A stretch of DNA of 64,000 nucleotides from Rhizomys pruinosus (lineage: Eukaryota > Chordata > Mammalia > Rodentia > Spalacidae), in contig VZQC01000392.1 in NCBI GenBank assembly GCA_009823505.1, forward strand, positions 4,131,880 to 4,195,879, in the 5' to 3' direction. Shown piece after piece: positions 1 through 11,050 of the stretch (position 1 is its first letter; the number at the start of each line of letters is the position of its first letter). The notes under the pieces were generated by a model. That model saw only the letters and a list, made by a program, of their open reading frames with translations, had not been told where the DNA came from and did no database searches. The position numbers and the translations under genes are program-made.

Positions 1-114
1 TGCAGGTCTGTGCACCCGTGTCGTGCAATGCCGCGGAGGTCAGAAGAGGGTCTCGGATTCCCCTGGAACTGGAGTTCTCCTGGAATTGGAGTTACAGACG
101 GTTCTTAGCCACTT
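1..114 (-). mobile_element. B2 SINE, cut by window start
   Basis: Antisense B2 tail half with the 17-bp duplication (two ctgga-tggagtt units). The window edge cuts its 3' tail, and it stops before the tRNA-like head near 114. Confidence 0.9.
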
Positions 115-186
115 AATTCATTTCTAAGGAACATGAATTTCTTTCAGAGCCTTGGTAAAGCTAGGAGGCTGGAACACAATACATTA

Positions 187-312
187 TTTTTTTTAATGTT
201 TTATTACTTTTATTTTATGTGTACAATTGTATTGCTTGCACAAAGGTAGGTAGACCCGGGTCATGAAATACCCACAGAGGTCAGAAGAGGACATCGGATC
301 CCCTGGAACCAC
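187..312 (-). mobile_element. B2 SINE, older partial copy
   Basis: T-run, then a diverged B2 tail (cacagaggtcagaagaggac, ggatcccctggaacc). The head is missing. Confidence 0.75.
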
Positions 313-1690
313 GTGTCTTCATTCTAAGCTGCGTACAGCTACTCTGTATGGTAGTCTAAGGATTAAATGAGATTGCAGAAGTAAGTTGACAAAGTATGAT
401 GCATGATGTCAATGCCAAAGAAACTCAAGTTCCCACTTGGGTTTTTCTGCTTTATGGTATTCTCTCCAGCAGAGAAATAGTTACATCTTGCCCAAACAAG
501 GCATTCTATTTCTAGTAACTCTATTGTTAGTTTCCACAAAGGTAGAAGAAGGTAGAAGGACAAAATCTGAGTAGCTTAGTGTTGGTTTCTGGGATCAAAC
601 TCACGTATGTTCAGAATTGTTTCCTCAGACCCCTGAGCAGAGATATCCAGAAGAGGAGAGATAGAGACCTCATGAGATGAGAGAAGAAAGAACTAAGAGA
701 GTTTTCTAAGAGACCATTTTCCGGAAAGTTGGGTTTCTGGGTCTTTGAATCCACTTTCTGGCCCCAGGCTCCCAGGGGAACACACCAAGGAGGCCCTCAA
801 GCCAGAGAAAGCTTCCTGGCTCTGCTGTATGCAAATAATCCCCCCAGGCCGCCTTGGCCGCCTGTCTTCCCACACAATTCTCACCCACGCCTCCATCTCT
901 GAACAGAATAATCAATGCAGGAGCTGCTCTCACCCATAGAGGGTGTTCAGCAGTGTTTGAACCCTTCCGGCCAGGTATCAGAAGCCAATGGGCTATTTCC
1001 ACATCAGTTTTTCCGCAAAGGAGGCAGTCCTGTGCAGTGGATTTCTCAATGTTTCATAGCACAGCACACTCGCTCCCACCCTCACACACATTTCCAGTTA
1101 CTGGCTGGAAAGGATCCCACTCCAGAATCGTGGCCAGTCAATAGGCCACGCTCATCTCACTCCTGCGTGAGTACAGCAGGAACTCCAGCTGGCTTCCTGG
1201 GCTCCCAGCCTCATCCCTTTGACACAGGGCACCCGAGGTTATCCAACTAAACCAAGTATCTGAGTCTGCCACCCCCCAGCTCTTCTCCAGCTTCCCACCA
1301 CCCTAAGGACAGACTGCAATCCTTACCAGCTTTACCTCCCTGCTGGGTCTCCAGTGACTCTCACCTCTCCTCACCTGCCCCGGGATCCCTGGAGTAGACA
1401 CAGGGGCTAGGAATGTGCCGTACTCTCTCCTATACCTACAATGTCACTGTCACGTCCCTTTGCCCTGAATGATTTTCTCCACCACTGTGAGCCTAACTGC
1501 CTCCAATTCTGGGTCTCCACTCAGCTGCTACTGGCCCAGGAGTCCTTCTTGGTCACCTCTTTGTATCCATACCTGGGTGACAAGCCATCCCTTCCTTGGA
1601 GGGCTTTAGCAACTTCTAGTTTCCTTCCTAGAATCCATCCCCCTTCTGAGTCAGGCGAAGGATGGTTCTGGATCTTTCGTCTCTGTTTTT
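313..1690. other. Unassigned non-repetitive sequence
   Basis: No SINE, L1 or gene is recognised. 1,000-1,440 is C-rich and pyrimidine-rich. Open frames of 60-110 codons occur on both strands but overlap one another and resemble no family. No convincing start context or exon boundaries. Confidence 0.6.
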
Positions 1691-1693
1691 GTT

Positions 1694-1956
1694 TTTGTTA
1701 ATTTTAATTTTATTTATTTATTTATATTTATTTATTTATGTGTATGAATGTATTGTCTGCATGCAGGTTTGTGCACCCGTGTCGTGCAATGCCGCGGAGG
1801 TCAGAAGAGGGCATCGGATTCCCCTGGAGCTGGAGTTCTCCTGGAATTGGAGTTACAGACGGTTCTCAGCCACCATGTGGGTGCTGGGGATCGAACCCCG
1901 GTCCTCTGCAAGAGCAGTCAGCGCTCTTAACTGCTAGGCCATCTCTCCAGTCCCTT
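1694..1956 (-). mobile_element. B2 SINE (17-bp duplication subfamily)
   Basis: Full antisense B2: TTTA-rich tail, gtgcacccgtgtcgtgcaat, both duplicated units, box B region gggatcgaaccccgg and the head ending in ctctccagtccc. Confidence 0.95.
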
Positions 1957-2089
1957 TCGTCTCTATTATACAGTTGTGGCTTATAGAAATCTTTCAGGGA
2001 ATGCCATCATTTGTGTGTGTGTGTGGGGGGGTTTCTCCCCACGCACCCCCCCAGGATCAATGCCTTCATTATGGTCTTTTCGGGTTTTG

Positions 2090-2220
2090 GATTTTTTTTT
2101 TTTTTTTTTTTTTACAGGGTCTCCCTGTAGCCCCAGCTGTCCTGGAACTCACACGGTAGACCAGGCTGGCCTTGAACTCACAAAGATCCGCCTGCCTCTG
2201 GCCTCCCAAGTGCTATGATT
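2090..2220 (-). mobile_element. B1 SINE
   Basis: T-run, then gtctccctgtagccccagct and gtagaccaggctggccttga. It is truncated at the head near 2,218. It has the window-typical B1 variant ctgtagccccagctgtcctgg. Confidence 0.9.
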
Positions 2221-3225
2221 AATTTTGGATTTTTCAAATCTTATTGAATCATTGTGTATTTCATGCAGAACATCATAATCATCTTTATACCCCCTCCCCC
2301 ACTGGTCCCCTCCCATGACCCCCTCCCCACTGGAGTTCATATATTCTGTCATTTGTGGCAAGGCCTATCATGTCAAGTTAGTGTCTCCAGATGTCCCTCG
2401 GTACAAGTTCGTCCACTGGGGACCAGTCAGCCTTTCTAGAGTACCTTCCTTTAAGAAGATCAGCTCTTCCTCACTCAGCCTTAATCAGCTACCAATAATT
2501 CTTTGAGTATGCTTGGGGCCTGCTTTACACTTCCACAGTTCTGAGCTGGGTCTTTATCTGTTTGAGTTTGCACAAACCTTGTGCATGCTGACACTGTTGC
2601 TGAAGCTTCATATGAGCAGAGTTCCAGGAGCCTGTAAGACTCTACTTCCATATGCTCTTCCACCTCCTCCCTGGCTCTTACACTCTTTCCGTCCCATCTT
2701 CTTCAATGGTCTCTGAGCCCTGGGTGAGTTAAGTTTCATATAGGAGTCCTGTCTGAGGATCCACACTTTGCAGATTACTAATTTCCATGCTTTGGCCATT
2801 TGTGACCTTTTGTGTTCCTGGCCCTCTCTTACATGAGGAGCTGGGAATTGTGAGATGCATTAGTGTTCTCTTTACCCCTTGTTCTATGTCCCATGAGACT
2901 TAGGTATAGAGGTTGCATCGTAGATGTGCTATGTAGGCTTAGGCAATTTAAAGACAATCTCTGAAACTCTAATAATCTCCATCTTTTATAAAAAGAAGCT
3001 GCTTTGATGGGTTGTGACTGGGATACTTGTCTGTAAATATTATGATCCATATTTTTATACATAGTAGGAAATTATATTTGTCTAGGGATGTGACAGCCTT
3101 GGGGTTTTCTCTAAGATCTATGGCCTCTCCAGCCATGTGTGTCTGGCTATGTTTACAGTACCACACATAAGTTTCCTCCCACTGAGTGGGCGTTAAGTCT
3201 AATTAGGTAATTAAGAAAGCCATCT
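2221..3225 (-). mobile_element. LINE-1 3' UTR (Lx-like), antisense
   Basis: Contains C-rich ccctcccccactggtcccct, then tgtttgagtttgcacaaacc and gatctatggcctctccagcc followed by a sequence ending ctcccactgagtgggcgtta. I recall these as parts of rodent L1 Lx-type 3' UTRs on the reverse strand. The family subname is from memory. Confidence 0.55.
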
Positions 3226-3231
3226 TCTAAA

Positions 3232-3350
3232 TACAGGGTCTCACTATGTAGCCTTGGCTCTGTAACTCACAATGTAGACCAGGCTGTCCTCAAACTCACA
3301 GAGACCCTGCTCCTGCCTCCCCAGTGCTGGGATTAAAGATATATGCCACC
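3232..3350 (-). mobile_element. B1 SINE, split by a B2
   Basis: Antisense B1 (gtagaccaggctgtcctc, gtgctgggattaaag). A B2 is inserted in its head, whose last bases continue at 3,608-3,632. Confidence 0.85.
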
Positions 3351-3607
3351 GGGGCTGGAGAGATGGCCTAGCGGTGAAGAGCACCGACCGCTCTTGCAGA
3401 GGACCCAGGTTCGATCCCCAGCACCCACATGGCGGCTGAGAACCGTCTGAAACTCCAATTCCAGGAGAACTCCAGCTCCAGGGGAATCCGACACCCTCTT
3501 CTGACCTCCGCGGCATTGCACGACAGTCATGGGTGCACAGACTTGCATGCAGAAAGTACATTCGTACACATACAGAAATAAATAAAATTAATAAAAAAAA
3601 TTTTTTT
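3351..3607 (+). mobile_element. B2 SINE nested in a B1
   Basis: Full sense B2 of the 17-bp duplication subfamily. The target duplication aaagatatatgccacc is at 3,335-3,350 and 3,608-3,623, both from the host B1, so the B2 is younger. Confidence 0.95.
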
Positions 3608-3639
3608 AAAGATATATGCCACCATACCTGGTTAAAAAA

Positions 3640-3842
3640 ATTATTTTTCTTTTTAGTTATGTGTATATGTGGGTATGTCCCCATAAGTGCATTGCCCACA
3701 TATGTCAGAAGAGGGGACCGAATCATCTGGAGCTGGAGTTACAGGCAGTTGTGAGCTGCCCAATGTGGGTGCTGAGAATTGAACTCAGGTGCTCTGCAAA
3801 AGCAGTATGTCCTCATACCCTCTGAGCCACCTCTCCAGCCCC
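3640..3842 (-). mobile_element. B2 SINE, older copy
   Basis: Antisense, diverged B2: ttatgtgtatatgtgggtat, gtgggtgctgagaattgaac and the head gccacctctccagcccc. It lacks the 17-bp duplication. Confidence 0.85.
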
Positions 3843-4415
3843 CAAATATGGCCTTGCTTTTTAAAAAGATGGACATGAGAAATGAGATCTCAGAATTCAA
3901 GGGTGGTAGCATTCTTGGGCCTGTAGTAACTGATTTCTCTCAAGCTTGATTAACTGATTCTGGCAAATTGTCCCCAGAGAGGGAGCTCTGTGTTTAGTTG
4001 GCTTCCACCACATACTTTAGAGAGTCACAAAGGACTACTGAGCTTCCCTGGTGACTCCTCAGGCATCCTGGAAAACATAAGTGAATCTAAGTCTACTTTG
4101 TATAAACATTACATTTAGCTAAAGACCAGGAAGTCCTCCCAAGGTCTCTGGGGCCATGGTACCTGCTTGCTCCCAAACTTCATGCTACAGTTCTAAGGAG
4201 AGTCTCTGGTTCTCATCACTGGTTCCATTTATCAATTTGGTAATTGATCTCAACCTTGCTTTATACATGCTTCTGGAGGAAGTGACTACTCTAACCTTTC
4301 AACAATTTGTTCAGCAATTTCTACTTCAAATGTCACTAAAATTTTGCATTTCTTTAGTCTAAAAATATCTAAGTTTTCTTTATTACTTGCAGACAAATAC
4401 AAATTAAAACCACAA
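3843..4415. other. Unassigned non-repetitive sequence
   Basis: Nothing recognised. No long open frame with family resemblance. Confidence 0.6.
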
Positions 4416-4558
4416 TGAGTCAGCCATGGTGGTGCATGCCTTTGATCCCAGCATTCAGAAGGCACAAGGCAGGTGAATCTCTCTGAGATCCACGCCAGCC
4501 TGGTCTACATAGCAATTTCCAGAGGCTACAGGGAGATCCTATCTCAAAACAAACAAAC
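4416..4558 (+). mobile_element. B1 SINE, diverged
   Basis: Sense B1: catggtggtgcatgcctttg, cagcctggtctacata, and an (AAAC)n tail. Confidence 0.85.
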
Positions 4559-4559
4559 A

Positions 4560-5760
4560 AACAAACTAATCAACAGAAGACCCCACAATGAAATATCACT
4601 ACATAGCCACTAACTCCAAGTGGATCAAAGATCTCAACATGAAACCGGAAACCCTGAAGGTGATAGAAGAAAAAGTTGGCAACAACCTATAAGGCATAGG
4701 CATAGGAAAAGACTTTCTAAATCAGACAGCAGCTGCGCAGGACATAAGGTCAATAGTTGACAAATGGAACTTCATCAAACTCAAAAGCTTCTGTACAGCA
4801 AAAGAAACAATCAAGGAAGTGAAGAGAAAACCCACAGAATGGGAGGAAATCTTCAGCAGTGATAAATCTGACAGAGCATTAATGTGAAGAATACATAGAC
4901 TACTCAAAAAACAAAGAAGAAAACAAATGACCTACTCAAAGATGGAGTAAAGAGCTGAACTGAGACTTCACTAAAGATGCCTGAGAAGTATCTTAAAAAG
5001 TGTTCAACATCATTAATAATTAAGGAAATGCAAATTAAAATCACTCTCAGATATTATCTCACTCCTATATAACTGGCTAAGATCAAGAACTCAAAAGACA
5101 CCAAATGCTGGAGAGGCTGTGGGGAAAGGGGAACACTCATCCACTGCTGGTGGGAATGTAAACTTGTCCATTATGGAAAGCAGTGTAGAGAACCTTAAAA
5201 GACTCAAAATGAGCCTACCACCTGACCCAGTCATACCACTCCTGGGTGCATACCACCTACAAGATGCATCCTACCACAAAGATACATGCATAGCCATGTT
5301 TACTGCAGCTGTCTTCACAATAGCGAAGAGCTAGAACCAACCCAAATGCCCCTCAACTGATGACAAAAATGTGGTACATCTACACAATGGAGTGCTACTA
5401 AGCAGTAAAGAAAGATGACATCATGAAGTTTGCAGGTAAATGGATGGAACTTGAAGCCATTATGCTAAGTGAAGTAAAACAAATGGCAAATGGTTTCCCT
5501 CATTTGTGGATGCTAACACCAAATCCCCAGTTGAAAGGCAAGCTGAACAACATTATTGTTATACTTCTGCTTATCTGAAAGCAACTATGTTGTTATAATG
5601 TAAATCTCTTAACCAGCTCTAGAATGAACCCCACTGCTTACTTTCAGAGTCTACTATATATGGGTGGAAAGTATGTATTCATATTTTAGAGTAATATAAA
5701 ATTAAAGGAGGAAAATGTGAATTCTTAAACATAAAAAAAAAAAAGACTGAGAGAAAGATG
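4560..5760 (+). mobile_element. LINE-1 (Lx-like) ORF2 end and 3' UTR fragment
   Basis: Sense-strand relic of the L1 ORF2 C-terminal region: the stretch around gacaaatggaacttcatc with aactcaaaagcttctgtacag, and later ggagaggctgtgggg, cactgctggtgggaatgtaa and atggatggaacttgaagcc. These are typical of rodent L1 3' ends. Stop codons interrupt it, so it is non-functional. Confidence 0.8.
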
Positions 5761-5924
5761 CAGGACAGTTATGGCAGAATGCATGATCTGGGATGGGGTG
5801 AAGGGAAGGGGAAGGGGAATATGTCTAAATTGAACTGGAAAATGATGTCTGAAATATACAAAACAATAAAAGCATCATATTAAAAAAAGAAAAATACCAA
5901 CAGAAAGCAAAAAAAAAAAAAGTA

Positions 5925-6165
5925 CTAGAAATCTGTTGAGTGACTGAACTCAATACACCAGTGAAGTAACATAAACTGGAAGAACCACTTTGGAAAAGTT
6001 TGACAGTTTCTGATAAAGTTATACATTCAGTTATGATATGGTCCAACCATTACCCCTATTTACTCAAAAGAAGTGAGAGCAAATGTCCACACAAAAACTT
6101 ACACACAATTTTTTACAGAAGCCAGAAGCCTTTTATAGAATAGGCAACTGAAAATAACCAAATAA
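5925..6165 (+). mobile_element. Older LINE-1 ORF2-end fragment
   Basis: Contains aaccactttggaaaagtttg, a diverged atatggtccaaccattaccc and a segment beginning atgtccacacaaaaactt, typical of ancient L1M ORF2 ends. It continues, after the B1 and the duplicated copy, at 7,290-7,740. Confidence 0.75.
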
Positions 6166-6314
6166 GCCGGGCATGGTGGTGGACGCCTTTAATCCTAGCA
6201 CTTGGGAGGCAGAGGCAGGCGGATCTTTGTTAGTTCAAGACCAGCCTGTTCTACAGAGCGAATTCCAGGACAGCTGGGGCTACAGGGAGACCCTGTCTCG
6301 AGAAGACAAAAAAA
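6166..6314 (+). mobile_element. B1 SINE (copy A of the duplicated block)
   Basis: Full sense B1 from gccgggcatggtggtg to cctgtctcgagaagacaaaa, ending at the N. Its garbled twin is at 7,106-7,290. Confidence 0.93.
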
Positions 6315-6315
6315 N
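6315..6315. other. Single N, probable contig join
   Basis: The only ambiguous base in the window. The 0.9 kb on each side are copies of each other, so this is most likely a scaffold join of two overlapping contig ends. Confidence 0.85.
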
Positions 6316-7290
6316 GCAGTAAAGAAAGATACATCATGAGTGTTGCAGTGTAAATGGATGGAAACTTGAAGCCATTATGCTAAGTGGAAGTAACACAAAT
6401 GGCAAATGGTTTCCTCTCATTTTGTGGATTGCCAACACCAAATCCCATGTGCGTAAAGGCAAGAAGCTGAACAACATTATTGTTTATACTTCGCTTATCT
6501 GAAAGCAACTATGTTGTTTATAACAATGTATAATCTCTAAACGGCTCTAGACTGACACCCACCATTATCTTTCAGAAGTCTTACTATATATGGGTGGAAA
6601 GTATGGTAATTTAGAGTAATATAAAAAATAGACAAAAAAAAAAAAAAATGATTCTTTAAAATAAAAAAAAAAAACTGACTGAGAGCAAAAGATCAGGACC
6701 AGTTGGCAGAAGCATGATCTGGGAGTAGGGGTGGAGGGAAGGGAAGGGGAATAGTCTAAATTGACTGGAAAATGATTGTCTGAAATATACAAAACAATAA
6801 AACGCATCATATTAAAAAAGAAGAAAAATACCAACAGGAAAGCCAAAAAAAAAAAAAAAAAGTACTAGAAATCTGTTGAGTGACTGAACTCAATACACCA
6901 GTGAAGTAACATAAACTGGAAGAACCACTTTGGAAAAGTTTGACAGTTTCTGATAAAGTTATACATTCAGTTATGATATGGTCCAACCATTACCCCTATT
7001 TACTCAAAAGAAGTGAGAGCAAATGTCCACACAAAAACTTACACACAATTTTTTACAGAAGCCAGAAGCCTTTTATAGAATAGGCAACTGAAAATAACCA
7101 AATAACGGCATGGGGGGCATGGTGGGGACGCCTTTATCTAGGCACTTGGGTAGGCCAAATTTGCAGGCAGGCCATTTTGTTAGTTCAAGCCAGCCTGTTT
7201 CTTCAGAGCGAATTCCAGGACAGCTGGGGCTTACAGGGCGGACCCCTCTGTCTCAAAGACGAAGACAAAAAAAAAAAAAAAAAAAAAAAA
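6316..7290 (+). repeat. Duplicated block, copy B, error-rich
   Basis: Repeats copy A. In 6,316-6,860 and 7,106-7,260 it carries many one- and two-base insertions and deletions, and the middle is identical to copy A. The B1 at its end is garbled by indels rather than substitutions. Best read as an unpolished contig end, not a real tandem duplication. Confidence 0.85.
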
Positions 7291-7740
7291 GAAAAGAACC
7301 AAATTTCCATCAAACATGTGTGAAATATAAACGCGGCCCATATTAGTTAGAAATAAAAATGAACAGACAACTGACACATGCAACAGCAGAAACAAATCTC
7401 AACGGCCTTATTCTTAGAGGAACAAACCCACACAAAAGACTATACAATGTCTGATTCTATTTACAGAACATTTTGAAAAAGATGAAACAATATAGACAGA
7501 AACTAAGTCACTGGTTGTCAGAGGTTCTAGGCTAGAGAGAAGACTGATCACAAAGGAGCATGAATTATTCAGTATCCTGGCTGGGGGGGTTATACATACT
7601 GTACAAAACCCAACATATAATATATTAATAGTGTGTTGTGTGTGTGGTGTGTGTGTGTGTAAAAACTTGCCAAACTGTACACTTTAAAGGGGGTGAATTT
7701 TGATGCATATAAATCCTGTCAATAAACTTGATGCCAAACA
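7291..7740 (+). mobile_element. Older LINE-1 3' UTR fragment
   Basis: The continuation of the L1M-type element: cacaaaagactatacaatgt, a segment like the usual gtggttgccaggggctgggg, then aaactgtacactttaaaggg and a decayed tail near 7,735. A short TG tract (7,632-7,660) lies inside. Confidence 0.7.
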
Positions 7741-8305
7741 ATCTGCTTTTTATTACAATGACTAACATATCCCACAACTCAAATTATGCCTCAGAAGATC
7801 TAAGAACTGTGTAATATAAAAATTGATAATGGTATGATTACCTCAGAAGGGGAGCTGTAGATAAATATTCATCATTACTTATTAATTCCACTGAAGAATC
7901 ACAGTCTCAATTCTGCCAGGTTCCCATTAATGTCGACAAAATATTTAGTGAGTACCTATCGTGGAATTTAGTTCGCAACCATGAAGATTCCCCGGAGAAG
8001 AAGAAGGCCACAGATCCTCCTATCACAGGGCCTCTATCTGTGGGAAGGTGCCCCATGGTGATGAAGCATCCCTAGGATAAAGCAGTATAAGAAAGCAGAC
8101 CAACCACAGGATCCCCACCAGGGAGTCACTTAAGGATCAGCCAGCATTGTAAATTCTTCCCATTTTTCCCTAAAACAAACTGGAGTGACAGACAGACATG
8201 GCAGGAGGCAAAACCAAAAACAAAAGAAAGGCAGCTTGGTGGGAAGGGACAAGGAAGATGTTAGTAACTTATTACTATACTCATGACCCTCTTTCAAAAC
8301 CAAAC
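7741..8305. other. Unassigned sequence
   Basis: No repeat or gene recognised. AT-rich start, unique-looking. Confidence 0.55.
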
Positions 8306-8308
8306 ACT

Positions 8309-8478
8309 TTTTTTTTTTTTTTTTTTTTTTGTCTTTTCGAGTTCGAGACAGGGTCTCCCTGTAGCCCCAGCTGTCCTGGAACTCACTCTGTAGACCAGGC
8401 TGGCCTTGAACTCACTAAGATCCGCCTGCCTCTGCCTCCCAAGTGCTAGGATTAAAGGTGTGCGCCACCACACCCGGC
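8309..8478 (-). mobile_element. B1 SINE, first of a tandem pair
   Basis: T-run, gagacagggtctccctgtag through to gccaccacacccggc. A second B1 follows without spacer. Confidence 0.95.
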
Positions 8479-8628
8479 TTTTTTTGGTCTTTTTGAGACA
8501 GGGTCTCCCTTTAGTCCCAGCTGGCCTGGAGCTCACTCTGTAGACCAGGCTCCCCTTGAATTCACAAAGATCCGCCTGCTTCTGCCTCCCAAGTGCTGGG
8601 ATTAAAGGTGTGCACCACCACGCCTGGC
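8479..8628 (-). mobile_element. B1 SINE, second of a tandem pair
   Basis: Antisense B1 with its own short T-run, ending accaccacgcctggc. It is more diverged than its neighbour, so the first B1 probably inserted at its tail. Confidence 0.93.
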
Positions 8629-9275
8629 AATATCTGGTCTTTTTGAACTTGATGTATATATTTAAAAGATAAGAGAACTACCAGAAAGAAGAAAGAGACG
8701 AGGTTAAGGGAAAAGTAGGATGATTTATCCCCCCCCCCCATTAGCATACTCAAAAGAAAAAAATGGGAACTCTTTCCAGTAAACAAATCCACCCTGAAGC
8801 ATTCAGTCCCTTGACAGAGATTCAGGACAGGAAAAGTACATGTAGGCACACTCTTATAGCACCAGAGACCACCACTGTACAGGAAGAAATAGGTTGCACC
8901 TGCCTTGTTCCTTCCTGCAAGACAATGGCAGGATGCAAGTGCTGGGCGCCATCAGATGGAGTCACTCAGCCCATGAGTGGCAATGCCTGAGCCAGGGCCC
9001 ATTTCCCAACAGTGAAGGCCCCAAGCACTGACCTCACAAGTGCCATGCTTTACAGGGACAGAGAAGTTGGTTCCTCTGGAGGGGGGTTTGGCTTTCCCAA
9101 ATCTGTGTTCCAACTGATAGTTGCTATTTATAGACAGAATGCCTTAGGATATAGAAGATCCCCCCACCACATCTCCTGCAATCTTACATGCTGAGAGCTG
9201 TAAGGAAGAACCCCTAGAAGCCAGTCACTCACCTAGATGTAAGAACTAGCACCCTGGTAGCTCTTAAACCATTTG
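8629..9275. other. Unassigned sequence
   Basis: Unique-looking, with a poly-C run near 8,731. No gene or repeat recognised. Confidence 0.55.
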
Positions 9276-9709
9276 CAAAATTTTTTTTATTTCTTTTATT
9301 TATTTTTTATGTGTATGAATGTACTATCTGCATGTAGGGTTTTTTTGTTTTGTTTTGTTCTGTTTTTTGTTTTTTGTTTTTTTGGTCTTTTTTTCCGAGA
9401 CGGGGTCTCCCTGTAGCCCCAGCTGTCCTGGAACTCACTCTGTAGACCAGGCTGGGTTTGAACTCACAAAGATCCGCCTGCCTCTGACTCCCAAATGCTA
9501 GGATTAAAGGCGTGTGCCACCACGTCCGGCTGCATGTAGGTTTGTGCACCCGTGTCGTGCAATGCCGCGGAGGTCAGAAGAGGGTGTCGGATTCCCCTAG
9601 AACTGGAGTTAAAGACGGTTCTCAGCAGCCATGTGGGTGCTGGGGATCGAACCCAGGTCCTCTGCAAGAGCAGTCAGCGCTCTTAACCACTAGGCCATCT
9701 CTTCAACCC
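9276..9709 (-). mobile_element. B2 SINE split by a B1
   Basis: Antisense B2 in two pieces (9,276-9,338 and 9,541-9,709). It lacks the 17-bp duplication. The two pieces join seamlessly when the B1 is removed. Confidence 0.93.
9339..9529 (-). mobile_element. B1 SINE nested in a B2
   Basis: Antisense B1 with a T/G-mixed tail. Target duplication ctgcatgtagg at 9,328-9,338 and 9,530-9,540, both B2 sequence. Confidence 0.95.
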
Positions 9710-10300
9710 TGGCAAGAATTATTAAATGCCCCTTATCACTAAGCTATTTCTCTTATGGCTCTATTGATTCTTATGGATGCATTTCTCTTCCCAATTCTAT
9801 CCAAACAGTCCATAAACTCAGCTCATTTTCATTTTCAAAAAGCAGTGGTTATATAACAGCTATTCCTCCAAACTTTCAATAAATAAATGTGTGTGTTTCT
9901 CTCCACATGTGTGTGTGCTGTTCTTTCTTAAGACAAACTTCTACACAGCAGAAATGAGATGCATTTCTGACAATAGCTGCAGCTATCTCTCAAAAGAATA
10001 GTTTGTAGATGTCCTTTTATTAAATGAGGTAAAAGGGCAAAAACAATGTCGTATAGTTGTGGTGTTCTGGAGGTTTTGTATCACAGCGAACTAAAAGTAG
10101 ATGTAACAGTATCACGTATAGACAGAAAAGGTCCCAGAGCTCAACTGATGACCTATTCGTGAGATATTGATGCAAAAACAAGAAGCATAGATGTGGCTCG
10201 AGTGTCTCATCCCCAGAGACTTACGCAAGGTCCTGAAATATCAGGATATGAAACTTGTAAGCCCAACAGAGTTTGCATGTTTTTTAAAAAGATGTGTTTT
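9710..10300. other. Unassigned sequence
   Basis: AT-rich, unique-looking. No gene or repeat recognised. Confidence 0.55.
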
Positions 10301-10447
10301 CGCCAGGCGTGGTGGCACGCGCCTTTAATCCCAGCACTTGGGAGGCAGAGGCAGGCAGATCTCTGTGAGTTCAAGGTCAGCCTGGTCTACAGAGTGAGTT
10401 CCAGGCCAGGTGGGGCTATAGGGAGACCCTGTCTCAAAAAATAAAAA
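10301..10447 (+). mobile_element. B1 SINE
   Basis: Sense B1 from gccaggcgtggtggcacgcg to cctgtctcaaaaaataaaaa. Confidence 0.95.
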
Positions 10448-10895
10448 GACCTGTTCTCTAATTGCCTCTCTGAGACTATGCCTCTGGATCAGTAGCCATA
10501 TTCAGGGAGCCACCAAATGAGATTACCAAAGGCTAGAGGACCTGGCAAGAACCGGCTCACTGCACCCATGATTTAAGACACGACGACCTGCTGGAATGGG
10601 AGGAGATTCTGAGACATCCTATAATTTCTCCCAGGCTGATGCACCAGCTTTTATGAAGCCTGAAGCTAAACTGTTGGTCTTGATGCAACTTCTCTGGCCT
10701 CCAGATGTCACAGGCTCTTTATCCATAAAGCCATTGTTGCTAGTGTCCTTTAAATGGCACTCTCTTGAGCTCCCCAACCTCACAGGGAATCATCAATTCC
10801 AGTGAAACTGCCCTTAATTAAAGAGGCAGCAGAAGGCCCATGGGCTAGAGCCCAGTCATCCCTAAATTATGTCCCTACCTAAAATGTAATATTTT
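10448..10895. other. Unassigned sequence
   Basis: No gene or repeat recognised. Confidence 0.5.
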
Positions 10896-11050
10896 TTATC
10901 TGTTTGTTTGTTTAAAGAGGAGGTCTTCCTGTAGCTCGAGCTGGCCTGGAACTCACTATTTAGACCAGGCTGACCTTGGTCTCACAAAGATCAACCTGCC
11001 TTTGCCTCCCCATTGCTGGGATTAAAAGTATGTGTTAACTCGCCCAGCTG
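10896..11050 (-). mobile_element. B1 SINE, diverged
   Basis: Antisense B1 with a (GTTT)n tail. tagaccaggctgaccttg and attgctgggattaaaag are visible. Confidence 0.88.

Larger units (their letters stand above)
5403..6314 (+). repeat. Duplicated block, copy A
   Basis: Contains the end of an Lx-like L1 fragment, an older L1 ORF2-end fragment (about 5,925-6,165) and a full B1 (6,166-6,314). The same order recurs after the N at 6,316-7,290. The middle 240 bp or so (5,921-6,165) reads identically to 6,861-7,105. Confidence 0.9.

Noticed and set aside
5403..7290. Genuine 0.9 kb tandem duplication
   Set aside because: The N between the copies and the indel-rich second copy make an assembly artefact far more likely.
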